A DNA stretch of 64,000 nt from CAYUVA01 sp964448115 [NCBI: uncultured bacterium] (GTDB taxonomy: Bacteria; CAYUVA01). A model generated the notes under the pieces. That model was not told where the DNA came from, made no database searches, and saw only the letters and a program-made list of their open reading frames with translations. This document shows positions 55,970 to 64,000 of the stretch, one piece after another; the stretch's first letter is position 1, and every line of letters starts with the position of its first letter. The stretch spans positions 62,001 to 126,000 of the forward strand of contig CAYUVA010000004.1 in assembly GCA_964448115.1 (NCBI GenBank), given 5' to 3'. The position numbers and the translations under genes are program-made.

Positions 55970-56950
55970 TTAGTGGGGGAAGGGATTGAATCCGTATTTA
56001 CCCTCGAAGTGCCTCAAGAGGTAGGGAAACAAGTCCCAACTAATATGCGTATTGAAGCCGAAATATAAGAACAGCTCCACGGCACTCAATGGTACAGCGA
56101 CCAACAGCAACATGGTGATAATCTGCGTGATGGTACTTAATCTATGTACTAACCCCAGCCCGGTAGCTGCCAGCACCAAAAAGTAAATAAACCCAAATAC
56201 CCCAAAATAGGGAATGCGAAGCAATAGCAGGGAAATTGATGAGTAGCATAGAACAGCGATAGTCTCCTTAAGGTTTCCTTTTCCCATGAACACCATTACG
56301 AATAGATGACAGGTGGTCGCGAAACTGACCATGAATATCAGCGCTATCATGGCAAAGATGAAGGAGTCGGTGAATATCCTTATCCAGAAAATCTCTGCTG
56401 GTTGGTTACGCAAGCTGGGAGACAGGGAGTTAATCATAAGCCCAAGCCCAACTGATACCGCGCTAAAAAACAGGAGCGACTCATGGAAGGAAGCTGAAAA
56501 GTCCATTGTCCTGAAAAAATACATCGGCATCAGTAAGACCCTGACTGCCGATTCGATCAAACCCATCTTTTTCCTTTGAGATTGTGATTCTATGAGCAGT
56601 CTTTTCTTTTCCTGCTTGTCTAATTCATACTTGAAACGATCTATCTGTGGCTTAGCTCCTTTTTTGTAAAATTTCAGTTCTACATTTCCGATGTTAAATG
56701 AATCTCCGTTACCAAGCACAACTGGGTCGCTTATCTTTTTTCCCTTGAATACGGTTCCGATAAAGGTTGCACAGTCTTTCAGATAATAATCGCCGCTCTC
56801 TTTCAGGTATATGATCTCTGCGTGGTGCTCGAATGCATTGGTTTCTGGGATCTCGATGTCAGCATTCGGGCTCCTGCCGATAACGCTAATATTATGTTTA
56901 AGATGGACTATCTTTTCCGAGGCATCGTTTTTTATTCTTACATAAGCCAT
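55970..56950 (-). CDS. FHA domain protein with Yip1-like membrane domain
   Basis: The 326-residue protein has an FHA domain (about 1-100; VIGRSPNADIEIPETNAFEHHAEI, then GNGDSFNIGNVEL), which binds phosphothreonine peptides. A linker and five membrane segments (about 165-310) of Yip1 type follow. It would sense Ser/Thr kinase signals at the membrane. No kinase gene is in the window. It lies between thiL (15 bases) and the ECF sigma gene (36 bases). Confidence 0.78.
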   Translation of the reverse strand: MAYVRIKNDASEKIVHLKHNISVIGRSPNADIEIPETNAFEHHAEIIYLKESGDYYLKDCATFIGTVFKGKKISDPVVLGNGDSFNIGNVELKFYKKGAKPQIDRFKYELDKQEKKRLLIESQSQRKKMGLIESAVRVLLMPMYFFRTMDFSASFHESLLFFSAVSVGLGLMINSLSPSLRNQPAEIFWIRIFTDSFIFAMIALIFMVSFATTCHLFVMVFMGKGNLKETIAVLCYSSISLLLLRIPYFGVFGFIYFLVLAATGLGLVHRLSTITQIITMLLLVAVPLSAVELFLYFGFNTHISWDLFPYLLRHFEGKYGFNPFPH

Positions 56951-56965
56951 GATTTAGCATCTGCT

Positions 56966-57976
56966 TCACAGGAGATGATCATATCCTAGAGACGATGGTA
57001 GCTCCGCTGGTTTGCCCTCTTCAAGCAATCGCAAACCCTCACCCTGGGGAGTTATCTCTCCTATAGGAGTAATCCTCGTATTGGAGCAAGATTCATAATT
57101 ACTCATAAATTCTGCCAGTTCATCAGGGGGAACGGTGAAAAGCAACTCGTATTCATCCCCGCTGGAGAGTACATACTTAAGCGGATCTTCCCCCAATACT
57201 TGGGCGATTTTATTACAGTGCTCCCATATCGGCAGCTTTTCGATCTTGATAACTGCGCCTGCTTTGCTTTCCTCGATTATGTGCCTGAGATCTGATAAAA
57301 GCCCGTCGCTGATGTCTATGCAGGCGCTTCGTGAGCAGGATGCTGCGATGCACAATCCTTCCTTGATCCTGGGGGTATGCGCGTAAAATTCATTTATGAT
57401 CTGTCTGTCAGTGCCGGTGATCTCTGTGCTTTGCCTGGTCAGCTCGATGGCTGCGCAATGCCCCAGCGAGCCGGTAACGAAGATTACATCCCCCGGCTGG
57501 GCTGAGCTTCGCATCAGGACCTTATCCTTATGTGCAATGCCATAAACTGCTATTGATATGATAAGCATCCCCGGCTCTGAGGATGTAATGTTTCCGCCGT
57601 CTATATCGACACCATACATCGAGGTTACCTCCAGAAAGCCATCATATAAGCCCTCTACGAATGATAGCTGCGTATCCTTGCTCAAGCCGAGCGAGACCAA
57701 GGCGTATTTTGGCTCACCACCCATTGCCGCGATGTCGCTCAGGTTTAGCATCATAGCCCTGAAGCCGAGCTGTCTAGGGGTAATGCGCCCCAGTACGAAG
57801 TGGCGCCCCTCGATGAGCATATCCGTGGTAGCCAGCGCTACCTTTCCATCTGGCAGTGGCTTGATCGAGCAATCATCGCCAACGGTTGGCATAGGCTGGC
57901 TATGCGCTGCTGTTCCCAGCAACTTCTGCCGAATGCGCCGAATCAGGGCAAACTCGCCAAGCTCACCTATCTTCAT
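56966..57976 (-). CDS. thiL: thiamine-monophosphate kinase
   Basis: ThiL phosphorylates thiamine monophosphate to the active diphosphate. The 336-residue protein shows GELGEFALIRRIRQKL, the metal site VGDDCSI and TTDMLIEGRHF, NLSDIAAMGG, and ACIDISDGLLSDL. The start overlaps the lon stop by 4 bases, so it is translated with lon. The link to a stress operon is unusual. Confidence 0.95.
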   Translation of the reverse strand: MKIGELGEFALIRRIRQKLLGTAAHSQPMPTVGDDCSIKPLPDGKVALATTDMLIEGRHFVLGRITPRQLGFRAMMLNLSDIAAMGGEPKYALVSLGLSKDTQLSFVEGLYDGFLEVTSMYGVDIDGGNITSSEPGMLIISIAVYGIAHKDKVLMRSSAQPGDVIFVTGSLGHCAAIELTRQSTEITGTDRQIINEFYAHTPRIKEGLCIAASCSRSACIDISDGLLSDLRHIIEESKAGAVIKIEKLPIWEHCNKIAQVLGEDPLKYVLSSGDEYELLFTVPPDELAEFMSNYESCSNTRITPIGEITPQGEGLRLLEEGKPAELPSSLGYDHLL

Positions 57977-60339
57977 TTGCTATCTTCTCTGGACTTGTAG
58001 AAGACATAGTTGATCACATCATCGATATCATCGAATAATTTAATGGCTATGCCCTTTTTGATATTAGATTCGATCTCATCGATATCGACCTTATTTTGGG
58101 CAGGCAGGATGAAAACATCCGCGCCGGCTCTTTTGGCAGCCAGCATCTTTTGCTTTATGCCGCCGATGCGCAGCACTCTGCCCCGCAGGGTTATCTCGCC
58201 GGTCATGGCGATATCCTTTGGCATCGGTATCTTGGTCAGAGCCGAATACAGGGAGCAGCAGATCGCTATCCCTGCGGAGGGACCGTCCTTGGGAATGGCT
58301 CCGGCGGGCACATGGATATGGATATCTACCTTTGAGAAATCGGTTTGGGGTATCTTCAGTTTCTCGGTGTTTGCTCTAAGGTGTGCCAAGGCAGCCATAG
58401 CGGATTCCTTCATCACTTCACCCAGCTGTCCGGTTAATGTAAGGTTCCCCTTGCCGGGCATGATCGTGGTCTCGATAAAGATGATATCTCCGCCGGTAGG
58501 CGTAACTGCCACGCCCATGACCACCCCCACCTTGTCCTCCATAAGCTCGGTTTCAGGGATATGCTGGGGAGGTCCGAGGTATTTGCCCAGGTTATTGACT
58601 GTTATCAGCTTCTTGCCCTTATCGCCCTCCACGATCTTGGTGGCTACCTTGCGACACAGGGTAGAGATGCTTCGTTCCAGGTTTCTCACCCCTGCTTCTC
58701 TGGTATAGCGGTTTATGATGCGGCGAATAGCTCCTTGGCTAATATTGATCTGCTCCTGGGTGATGCCGTTTTCCTCGAGCTGCTTGGGTATAAGGAATTT
58801 ATTTGCGATCTGCAGCTTTTCTTCCTCTATGTATCCGGGTAAGAAAAGAACCTCCATTCGGTCGATGAATGCAGGATGGATAGGCTCCAGCAGGTTAGCG
58901 GTGGTGATGAACATAACATTGCTCAGGTCAAAGGGGATCTCCAGGTAGTGATCTCTAAAATCGAAGTTCTGTTCTGGGTCGAGCACCTCGAGCAGTGCAG
59001 CCGACGGGTCTCCCCTGAAGTCGGCGCCGATCTTATCCACCTCGTCCATCATGAATACAGGATTATTCGATCCCGCCTGTCTTATTCCCTGTATGATCCT
59101 TCCCGGCAGCGCTCCCACGTAGGTTCGGCGGTGTCCCCTTATCTCCGCTTCGTCTCTCACTCCGCCCAATGATATGCGCACAAAGTTGCGCCCGAGGGCA
59201 CGAGCAATCGACCTACCCAGCGAGGTCTTGCCGGTTCCAGGTGGACCAACGAAGCAAAGGATTGGTCCCTTCATCTTCTCCTTGAGCTGCCTTACTGCCA
59301 GGTATTCGATTATCCTCTCCTTCACCTTGTCGAGATCATAGTGATCCTCATCGAGTATCTTGCGAGCTCGCTTGAGATCAAGGTTGTCTTGGGTGGACTT
59401 CTTCCAGGGCAGCTCGATGATCCAATCGAGATATGTGCGCACCACACCTGCCTCGGAGGATTCCGGATGCATCATCTCCAGGCGTTTGAGTTGCTTTAGT
59501 GCCACCTCCATTGCTTCCTTGGTGAGGTTTTCCTCATTTATTTTTTCCCTGTACTCCTCGATCTCCTTGCGCAGCTCATCCTCTTCTCCAAGCTCCTTTT
59601 GTATAGCCCTTAGCTGCTGGCGCAGGTAGTATTCCCGTTGAGACTTGTCCATCTCATCCTTGGCGTGGTCCCTTATCTCCTGTTGGATCTTGAGAAGCTC
59701 CAGCTCTTGGCTGAGGAACTCCGAGACCCTCTTTAACCGTTTTATGGGATCAATGGTCGATAGTATCTCCTGTGATTGTTCGATATTGACCTCAAGGTTG
59801 GAGATGATGAGGTCGGCAAGCCTACCTGGGTCATCGATGGAAGCGGCGATGGCGAGTATGTCGGGTAGTATCTGTTTGCCTAGCTGTGAGGCTTGTTCCA
59901 GCATCTGCTTGGCGCTGCGCATCATCGCTTCGGTCTCCACGGTCTTTTTCAAGGTAGCAGGCGTCTCCACCTTCTCGATACGGGCTTGTATATATTCTCC
60001 GGATGTGATTTGGAGCACCCTGGCTCTAGATATGCCCTGCACCAGAGCCTTTACCTTGCCATCCGGTAATTTAAGCATTCGCATGATCACGGCTGCGGTG
60101 CCGATCTCATAAAGGTTTTCCATAGTCGGTTCTTCGACCGAGGCGTCCTTTTGGGTAACCAGGATCACCATACGGTTCTCGCTCAAGGCTTTATCCACCG
60201 CTTTCACCGACTTTTCCCTACCTATGAACAGGGGAAATATCATATAGGGGAATATCACCACATCTCTTAGCGGTATGAGCGGCAACTGGCTAGGCACATC
60301 GAATTTTTGTTCTTCTTGTTTTTGGTCAGCAGCTTCCAT
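57973..60339 (-). CDS. lon: ATP-dependent protease Lon
   Basis: This 788-residue cytoplasmic AAA+ protease has an N-terminal LON substrate domain (PLIPLRDVVIFPYMIFPLFIG), a coiled region, and an AAA+ module (GPPGTGKTSLGRSIARAL; FMMDEVDKIG). The Ser-Lys protease domain has the nucleophile in PKDGPSAGIAI and the Lys in a later AAKRAGADVFILP region. Its length is normal. It removes damaged and regulatory proteins. It lies 58 bases behind hsp20 and shares the operon. Confidence 0.96.
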   Translation of the reverse strand: MEAADQKQEEQKFDVPSQLPLIPLRDVVIFPYMIFPLFIGREKSVKAVDKALSENRMVILVTQKDASVEEPTMENLYEIGTAAVIMRMLKLPDGKVKALVQGISRARVLQITSGEYIQARIEKVETPATLKKTVETEAMMRSAKQMLEQASQLGKQILPDILAIAASIDDPGRLADLIISNLEVNIEQSQEILSTIDPIKRLKRVSEFLSQELELLKIQQEIRDHAKDEMDKSQREYYLRQQLRAIQKELGEEDELRKEIEEYREKINEENLTKEAMEVALKQLKRLEMMHPESSEAGVVRTYLDWIIELPWKKSTQDNLDLKRARKILDEDHYDLDKVKERIIEYLAVRQLKEKMKGPILCFVGPPGTGKTSLGRSIARALGRNFVRISLGGVRDEAEIRGHRRTYVGALPGRIIQGIRQAGSNNPVFMMDEVDKIGADFRGDPSAALLEVLDPEQNFDFRDHYLEIPFDLSNVMFITTANLLEPIHPAFIDRMEVLFLPGYIEEEKLQIANKFLIPKQLEENGITQEQINISQGAIRRIINRYTREAGVRNLERSISTLCRKVATKIVEGDKGKKLITVNNLGKYLGPPQHIPETELMEDKVGVVMGVAVTPTGGDIIFIETTIMPGKGNLTLTGQLGEVMKESAMAALAHLRANTEKLKIPQTDFSKVDIHIHVPAGAIPKDGPSAGIAICCSLYSALTKIPMPKDIAMTGEITLRGRVLRIGGIKQKMLAAKRAGADVFILPAQNKVDIDEIESNIKKGIAIKLFDDIDDVINYVFYKSREDSK

Positions 60340-60397
60340 AGTTCATTCCTCTCTCGTGATAGTGAGTATTATTTTAATTTATGGTTAGCTATCGAGT

Positions 60398-60874
60398 TTA
60401 CTCTTCGACGATGACATTTATCTTTGCTACCGAGCCTCTGCGATCCTTTATCTTTGGAAGGGTAATTGCCAGGATTCCGTTTGTATAGACCGCCTTGATC
60501 CCCCTTGCATTTATAGGAGCGGGTATGGAAATAACCCGCTTGAAGGCTCCAACCTGGCGCTCCATGAGGTAATATTTAGGGGTTCCCTCGCAGGGACCGC
60601 TTTTTTTCCTGCCCTGGATGGTGAGAATATTCTGAGAGAATTCGATCCGAAAGCTATCCGGCTCGCTACCGGGAACCTCTACATTGAGGATATATTCATC
60701 CTCGGTCTCAAAGGCATCCAGCGGTGGCAGATAGAGATCGGTATCCTCCTCGATCCCCTGTTGTTCGAGAAAGTTCCTCAACTCGTCAACGATCTCGGTT
60801 AGTTCCATCTTGATGTTGGAGAACTCCTTGAGCCATAGGTTTCCGAATTTATAGTCAACCATTTTTCCGCTCAA
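60398..60874 (-). CDS. Hsp20/alpha-crystallin family small heat-shock protein
   Basis: The 158-residue chaperone carries the alpha-crystallin domain (about 50-150; LPPLDAFETEDEYILNVEVPG, then FKRVISIPAPI and the closing NGILAITLPK). Such proteins hold unfolding proteins for refolding or degradation, consistent with lon directly downstream. It is the first gene of the operon, behind a sigma-70 promoter; no CIRCE element is seen. Confidence 0.94.
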   Translation of the reverse strand: MSGKMVDYKFGNLWLKEFSNIKMELTEIVDELRNFLEQQGIEEDTDLYLPPLDAFETEDEYILNVEVPGSEPDSFRIEFSQNILTIQGRKKSGPCEGTPKYYLMERQVGAFKRVISIPAPINARGIKAVYTNGILAITLPKIKDRRGSVAKINVIVEE

Positions 60875-60923
60875 CTCCTGGTTTTTCTTTGACGATTCGA
60901 TGTTTTTTCAATCATATACATAC

Positions 60924-60951
60924 ATTATACTTCGATTAACCGATTATTCAA
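60924..60951 (-). promoter_or_regulatory. predicted sigma-70 promoter of the hsp20-lon operon
   Basis: On the minus strand TTGAAT (60946-60951) and TATAAT (60924-60929) are 16 bases apart, about 50 bases before the hsp20 start. Confidence 0.6.
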
Positions 60952-61031
60952 TATTATCACTGAACTTTTCGTACCTATCCAGCCTTGCTTGAAAAGATCA
61001 ATATGGTAATATTGAAAGGTTCAAATGGATT

Positions 61032-62411
61032 ATGGGTTACCGGGAGCCTGGGAAGGATAACCGAGGCTATAACTATCCAGTTTACCCAAGGTTGCATGGT
61101 ATGAGGAAGGTTTTAACGATACTCATCGCAGTATGTCTTGTACTGATCGCCGGGCTGTTTGCTGTCGGGCAGTACTTTTCCCTATGGAGTGGAAGCCTCC
61201 TGAAGCCGAAAAAGCAGGTAGATATACATGTCGAGGTTCAATTACACGATGATGATTTAGCTCCTATTAAACAGCATCTCCCAAAGAAGTACGAGATTCA
61301 GGTTACCTCCACTAACATGGAGAAGGGATTTTCTGGAACCTACATGACCGACATGAATGGCGATCTAAAGCTCTATCTTTTTACTGGCAGATATTCTTTT
61401 AATATCGACCAGACCATAATCCTATCCCAGGGGGTTTTCAGGCTCTACAGCGACCAGCTTAATAAAATAAACCTACAGGAGGATGTGAAGGTCGAGATTC
61501 CGCTTTTGGTCGAGGAGGAAAAGGATGCTGAAAGGTTGATGAGACTCATAGATAGATCCCTTGCCCAAGGCGCTCTTGAAGATGCGAAGAGGATCTGCGA
61601 TATGCTTACATATTCAGGTTACCAGGACATGGTGCAATCCAAGCGGATGATGATCGAGTCGCTATATGATATGTTGGCTCTGACCGAGACTTTACCTACC
61701 AACGCATACCTTTCATTGATCCGGATTTATAACCACATGCTGAGAACACTAGAAAATCACCTTCCTGGGCTGCCAACTGAAGAGCTAAAGATATCTCACA
61801 GTAATAGATTGATCTACCTTCAGAAGCGAATCAATACGTTACAGGAGATTCGTCGCCAGATAATCGAACAACACCTGGATGACTTCGAGAGCTTCTATCA
61901 GATCAGGCTGTATCCGATAGCCGCTGCCCAATGGGTAAAAATAATAGATGACAATGAGCTTTACGATTTAAACTATAGCCTCGAGCAACCGGTACAGAGC
62001 CGGCTGCTCCAAACCAGTGAAAAAGCAAATAGAGCTATTGAAAAAACTAGGCATATATTATATTTCAGGCTAAATAGAGCCAAGGATTACTATCAACATG
62101 GGAGACTAGACAAGTCATTGGAGCTATTCTACCAGATCGATGACATCCTTTCCAGGTTACAAAGCCTGTTTGCTTCAGAAGGCTATATAGAAAAGCAGTG
62201 CCGCTCTTATATTCAGGATATTCTTAACACCTACCAGGGCGATGAGGCATATAACATAAAAAATTACGTTCAAGCCGAAGCCTATTACCGGCGCATAGAG
62301 AACAGAACCGCTAGAATAAACGGTAGGCTGAAAAGGCTGGAAGCCTTGAATAAAGAAAAATCAAAACAAGGCATTCAACCGGTTGAGGATGCTAATTACA
62401 GCTTTTTATAG
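61032..62411 (+). CDS. uncharacterised membrane-anchored helical protein
   Basis: The 459-residue protein is not recognised. It has a short polar N-terminus, one membrane helix (about 26-48; MRKVLTILIAVCLVLIAG), a beta-rich part (about 60-165) that could be a small sandwich, and a long helical region with weak TPR-like periodicity (about 170-445; RLMRLIDRSLAQGALEDAKR, YYQHGRLDKSLELFYQ). It lies 15 bases before the Alg5-like gene and probably shares its operon, so an extracytoplasmic scaffold role near the glycan enzymes is possible. ATG 61101 is an alternative start. Confidence 0.6.
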   Translation: MGYREPGKDNRGYNYPVYPRLHGMRKVLTILIAVCLVLIAGLFAVGQYFSLWSGSLLKPKKQVDIHVEVQLHDDDLAPIKQHLPKKYEIQVTSTNMEKGFSGTYMTDMNGDLKLYLFTGRYSFNIDQTIILSQGVFRLYSDQLNKINLQEDVKVEIPLLVEEEKDAERLMRLIDRSLAQGALEDAKRICDMLTYSGYQDMVQSKRMMIESLYDMLALTETLPTNAYLSLIRIYNHMLRTLENHLPGLPTEELKISHSNRLIYLQKRINTLQEIRRQIIEQHLDDFESFYQIRLYPIAAAQWVKIIDDNELYDLNYSLEQPVQSRLLQTSEKANRAIEKTRHILYFRLNRAKDYYQHGRLDKSLELFYQIDDILSRLQSLFASEGYIEKQCRSYIQDILNTYQGDEAYNIKNYVQAEAYYRRIENRTARINGRLKRLEALNKEKSKQGIQPVEDANYSFL

Positions 62412-62426
62412 GATCGGAATTGGTAA

Positions 62427-63197
62427 ATGAACAAAAATGTAGATGAAAAAAAGAGATATTATCTGTCAATAGTTATCCCGGCATATAATGAAGCCAAACG
62501 AATAGGTAGCACTTTGGAACATATACTCGAATTCATGGCTAAAAAAGAATATGACTACGAGATTATCGTGGTCGATGATGGAAGCAAGGATAACACCTGC
62601 GAGGTAGTGAAAGAGAAAACAAGGGACACAAAGGCGCGAATCCTGGTCAACGAGGTCAACCAAGGCAAAGGATATACGGTCAGCAGGGGAGTATTGGCTG
62701 CTGAGGGCGAATATGTCCTCTTCTCCGATGCTGATGAATCGACCCCTATCTCCGAGCTGGATAAGCTGATGGAGGCAGTAAAGCAGGGGTATGACATTGC
62801 CATCGGCTCCCGGGCGGTTGATAGAAGCACCGTCGAGGTGCCCCAAGCCTGGCTGCGCGACATGATGGGGAGAACCTTCAATCTCATCGTCAGGGCGGTG
62901 GTTATCGGTGGCATAAAAGATACTCAGTGTGGATTCAAGCTGTTCAGGGCTGAGGCGGCGAAAAAGATCTTCCCGCGACAAAGAATCACCGGCTTTTCAT
63001 TCGATGTGGAGAGCCTATTTTTGGCTCGAAAATTCGGCTATAAGATCGTTGAGATCCCGGTTCGATGGATCAACTCACCCGCATCGACAGTTCACCCGAT
63101 AAGGGATTCGGCAAGAATGTTCAGGGATGTGCTTAGGATAAGGTGGATGGACTTAAAGGGGTTATATAACGATAATAATCCACAAAATAAGCGCTAG
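62427..63197 (+). CDS. GT2 polyprenyl-phosphate hexosyltransferase (Alg5/DPM1-like)
   Basis: The 256-residue enzyme has SIVIPAYNEAKRIGSTLEHI, VVDDGSKDNT, and the metal-binding LFSDADEST. It also has GRTFNLIVRAVVIGGIKDTQCGFKLF in outline, RITGFSFDVESLF and PVRWINSP. These blocks match dolichyl-phosphate glucosyltransferase (Alg5)-type enzymes better than DPM1. Such enzymes move a hexose from a nucleotide sugar to polyprenyl phosphate, making the donor used by GT-C enzymes. No membrane tail is present. It lies between an unknown membrane protein and an Agl23-like gene. Confidence 0.88.
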   Translation: MNKNVDEKKRYYLSIVIPAYNEAKRIGSTLEHILEFMAKKEYDYEIIVVDDGSKDNTCEVVKEKTRDTKARILVNEVNQGKGYTVSRGVLAAEGEYVLFSDADESTPISELDKLMEAVKQGYDIAIGSRAVDRSTVEVPQAWLRDMMGRTFNLIVRAVVIGGIKDTQCGFKLFRAEAAKKIFPRQRITGFSFDVESLFLARKFGYKIVEIPVRWINSPASTVHPIRDSARMFRDVLRIRWMDLKGLYNDNNPQNKR

Positions 63198-63241
63198 GAA
63201 ACGCTAACATACTAGGTACGAAATAGACTAGGGAGTTAATG

Positions 63242-64000
63242 ATGGGCGACCAAGATAATAATAAGACCAACCAACAGGGAGAGGTGAAAAGCTCGGCAAG
63301 GAGCAACCAGGGAGATAAAGCAAAGGCTGCCTTGGCAAAGAAGCCTACCGAGAGACGAATAGTTGCGACCTTGCGACCGGACCAGCTCTCCCTGATGAAC
63401 ATCTTCAGAGCCAACCGGTTTCTCATTATTCTTGTAGGTATCCTTATCATTGCCTCCTTTGCCAGGCTGAACCATCTGGATGAGAAACCGTTCCACCATG
63501 ACGAGAGCCTTTATTCCAAGTACTACTGGCTGCTCTGGAAGGGGCATGGCTACGAGTACGATCCCATGCAGCACGGTCCCTGGCAGTTCCACTGGGGAGC
63601 TTTTATATTCTTTCTCTTCGGCGACTCGGACTGGACGGCGAGGCTGACCATCGCCTCGATCTCGATATTCTTCATCTGGCTATTATCTCGATTCAGACCT
63701 TTTATAGGGGAATCCTCAACCCTTATCCTGTGTTCTCTCACTGCCATATCCCCGATAATGATGTATTATGGGAGGATGGTGCGTGAAGATCCGCACTTTT
63801 TGTTCTTCAATACCTTGCTTCCCTTGGCATATCTTTTCTGGCTGCGTACAAAGAAAAACATTTACCTGTACATTACCGTTGCCTCCTTCGCCATGCTCTA
63901 CTGCATCAAGGAGAACGCCTTTGTCTCCACTTTAATATTCATTTCTTTTGCCGTGTTTTATGCGGTCTTCGAGACCTTCATAAAGAAGGAGGAAAGGGAT
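63242..64000 (+). CDS. Agl23-like (TIGR03663-type) GT-C membrane protein, cut by the window end
   Basis: The visible 253 residues start with a polar Lys/Gln-rich stretch, then a membrane helix, and then the loop LDEKPFHHDESLYSKYYWLL followed by YDPMQHGPWQFHWGAFIFFL. FHHDE(S) and HGPxxF are typical of the GT39-like family annotated as flippase activity-associated Agl23. Start ATG 63242 lies six bases after GGGAG; the adjacent ATG 63239 is possible. It follows the Alg5-like gene by 44 bases and is likely to use its product. The C-terminal part lies beyond the window. Confidence 0.8.
   Translation, partial: MGDQDNNKTNQQGEVKSSARSNQGDKAKAALAKKPTERRIVATLRPDQLSLMNIFRANRFLIILVGILIIASFARLNHLDEKPFHHDESLYSKYYWLLWKGHGYEYDPMQHGPWQFHWGAFIFFLFGDSDWTARLTIASISIFFIWLLSRFRPFIGESSTLILCSLTAISPIMMYYGRMVREDPHFLFFNTLLPLAYLFWLRTKKNIYLYITVASFAMLYCIKENAFVSTLIFISFAVFYAVFETFIKKEERD

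Noticed and set aside
1-64000. tRNA genes, insertion sequences, prophage or classical defence clusters
   Set aside because: I found no tRNA-like cloverleaf, transposase, integrase, phage structural gene or restriction/CRISPR gene anywhere in the window.

Overview
The window (64 kb, moderate GC with one clearly AT-rich stretch at about 15.3-17.5 kb) looks like a chromosomal piece of an uncultured Gram-negative bacterium. ADP-heptose transferase WaaF implies an LPS-type outer membrane. Lipoprotein and Sec signals, a type IV pilin behind a sigma-54-like promoter, and class III ribonucleotide reductase (NrdD) point to an anaerobic or facultative lifestyle. The many long secreted proteins with Thr-Pro linkers and the many multi-spanning sugar transferases suggest a poorly sampled candidate phylum. 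I cannot name the phylum from sequence alone.

Layout. 0-8 kb: a LiuC-type enoyl-CoA hydratase; a minus-strand thiol-redox operon (trxA-ccdA-tlpA-larE); a GMC oxidoreductase with its small partner; and a FadH-like old yellow enzyme. 8-11.6 kb: the conserved ffh-rpsP-khpA-rimM-trmD operon, ending in a second SPOUT methyltransferase instead of rplS. 12-17.2 kb: a GT-C membrane protein with a TPR tail, a Memo-like AmmeMemoRadiSam B protein, and an AT-rich GT-C gene. 17.5-28.6 kb: a 1686-residue secreted multidomain protein with three Thr/Pro linkers, a GT-C gene right behind it, the RNase P RNA gene, and two overlapping GT-C genes, one fused to an ILEI-like domain. 28.8-35.3 kb: recD2, an epimerase, a membrane protein, dusB and an orphan NtrC-type regulator. 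35.3-42.3 kb: more secreted Thr/Pro-linker proteins (a repeat protein, a small secreted domain protein, a TlpA-like lipoprotein, a GH31 glycosidase), a broken lipase gene and the pilin gene. 42.4-50.5 kb: a YfhO-like protein, lplA, aroC, a PA2779-like protein, a DHH-CBS protein and a coiled-coil NYN protein. 50.7-54 kb: nrdD and waaF. 54-60.9 kb: a tightly packed minus-strand stress operon (hsp20-lon-thiL-FHA/Yip1-ECF sigma-anti-sigma-lipoprotein). 61-64 kb: an unknown membrane-anchored protein, an Alg5-like polyprenyl-phosphate hexosyltransferase and an Agl23-like GT-C protein cut by the window end.

How the genes may work together. The strongest systems-level idea is export and glycosylation of Thr/Pro-rich surface proteins. 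Several secreted proteins carry mucin-like linkers. Seven genes encode GT-C-type membrane proteins, the kind that use lipid-phosphate sugars. One of these has a C-terminal ILEI-like domain, a fold known in the O-mannose-modifying enzyme POMGnT1. An Alg5-like enzyme could make the lipid-linked donor. This is inference from gene content and order. A related domain of about 95 residues occurs in three of the secreted proteins, as a C-terminal, a stand-alone and an N-terminal module. Two copies of a 115-bp element sit just upstream of the trxA and ffh promoters and are not explained by any gene.
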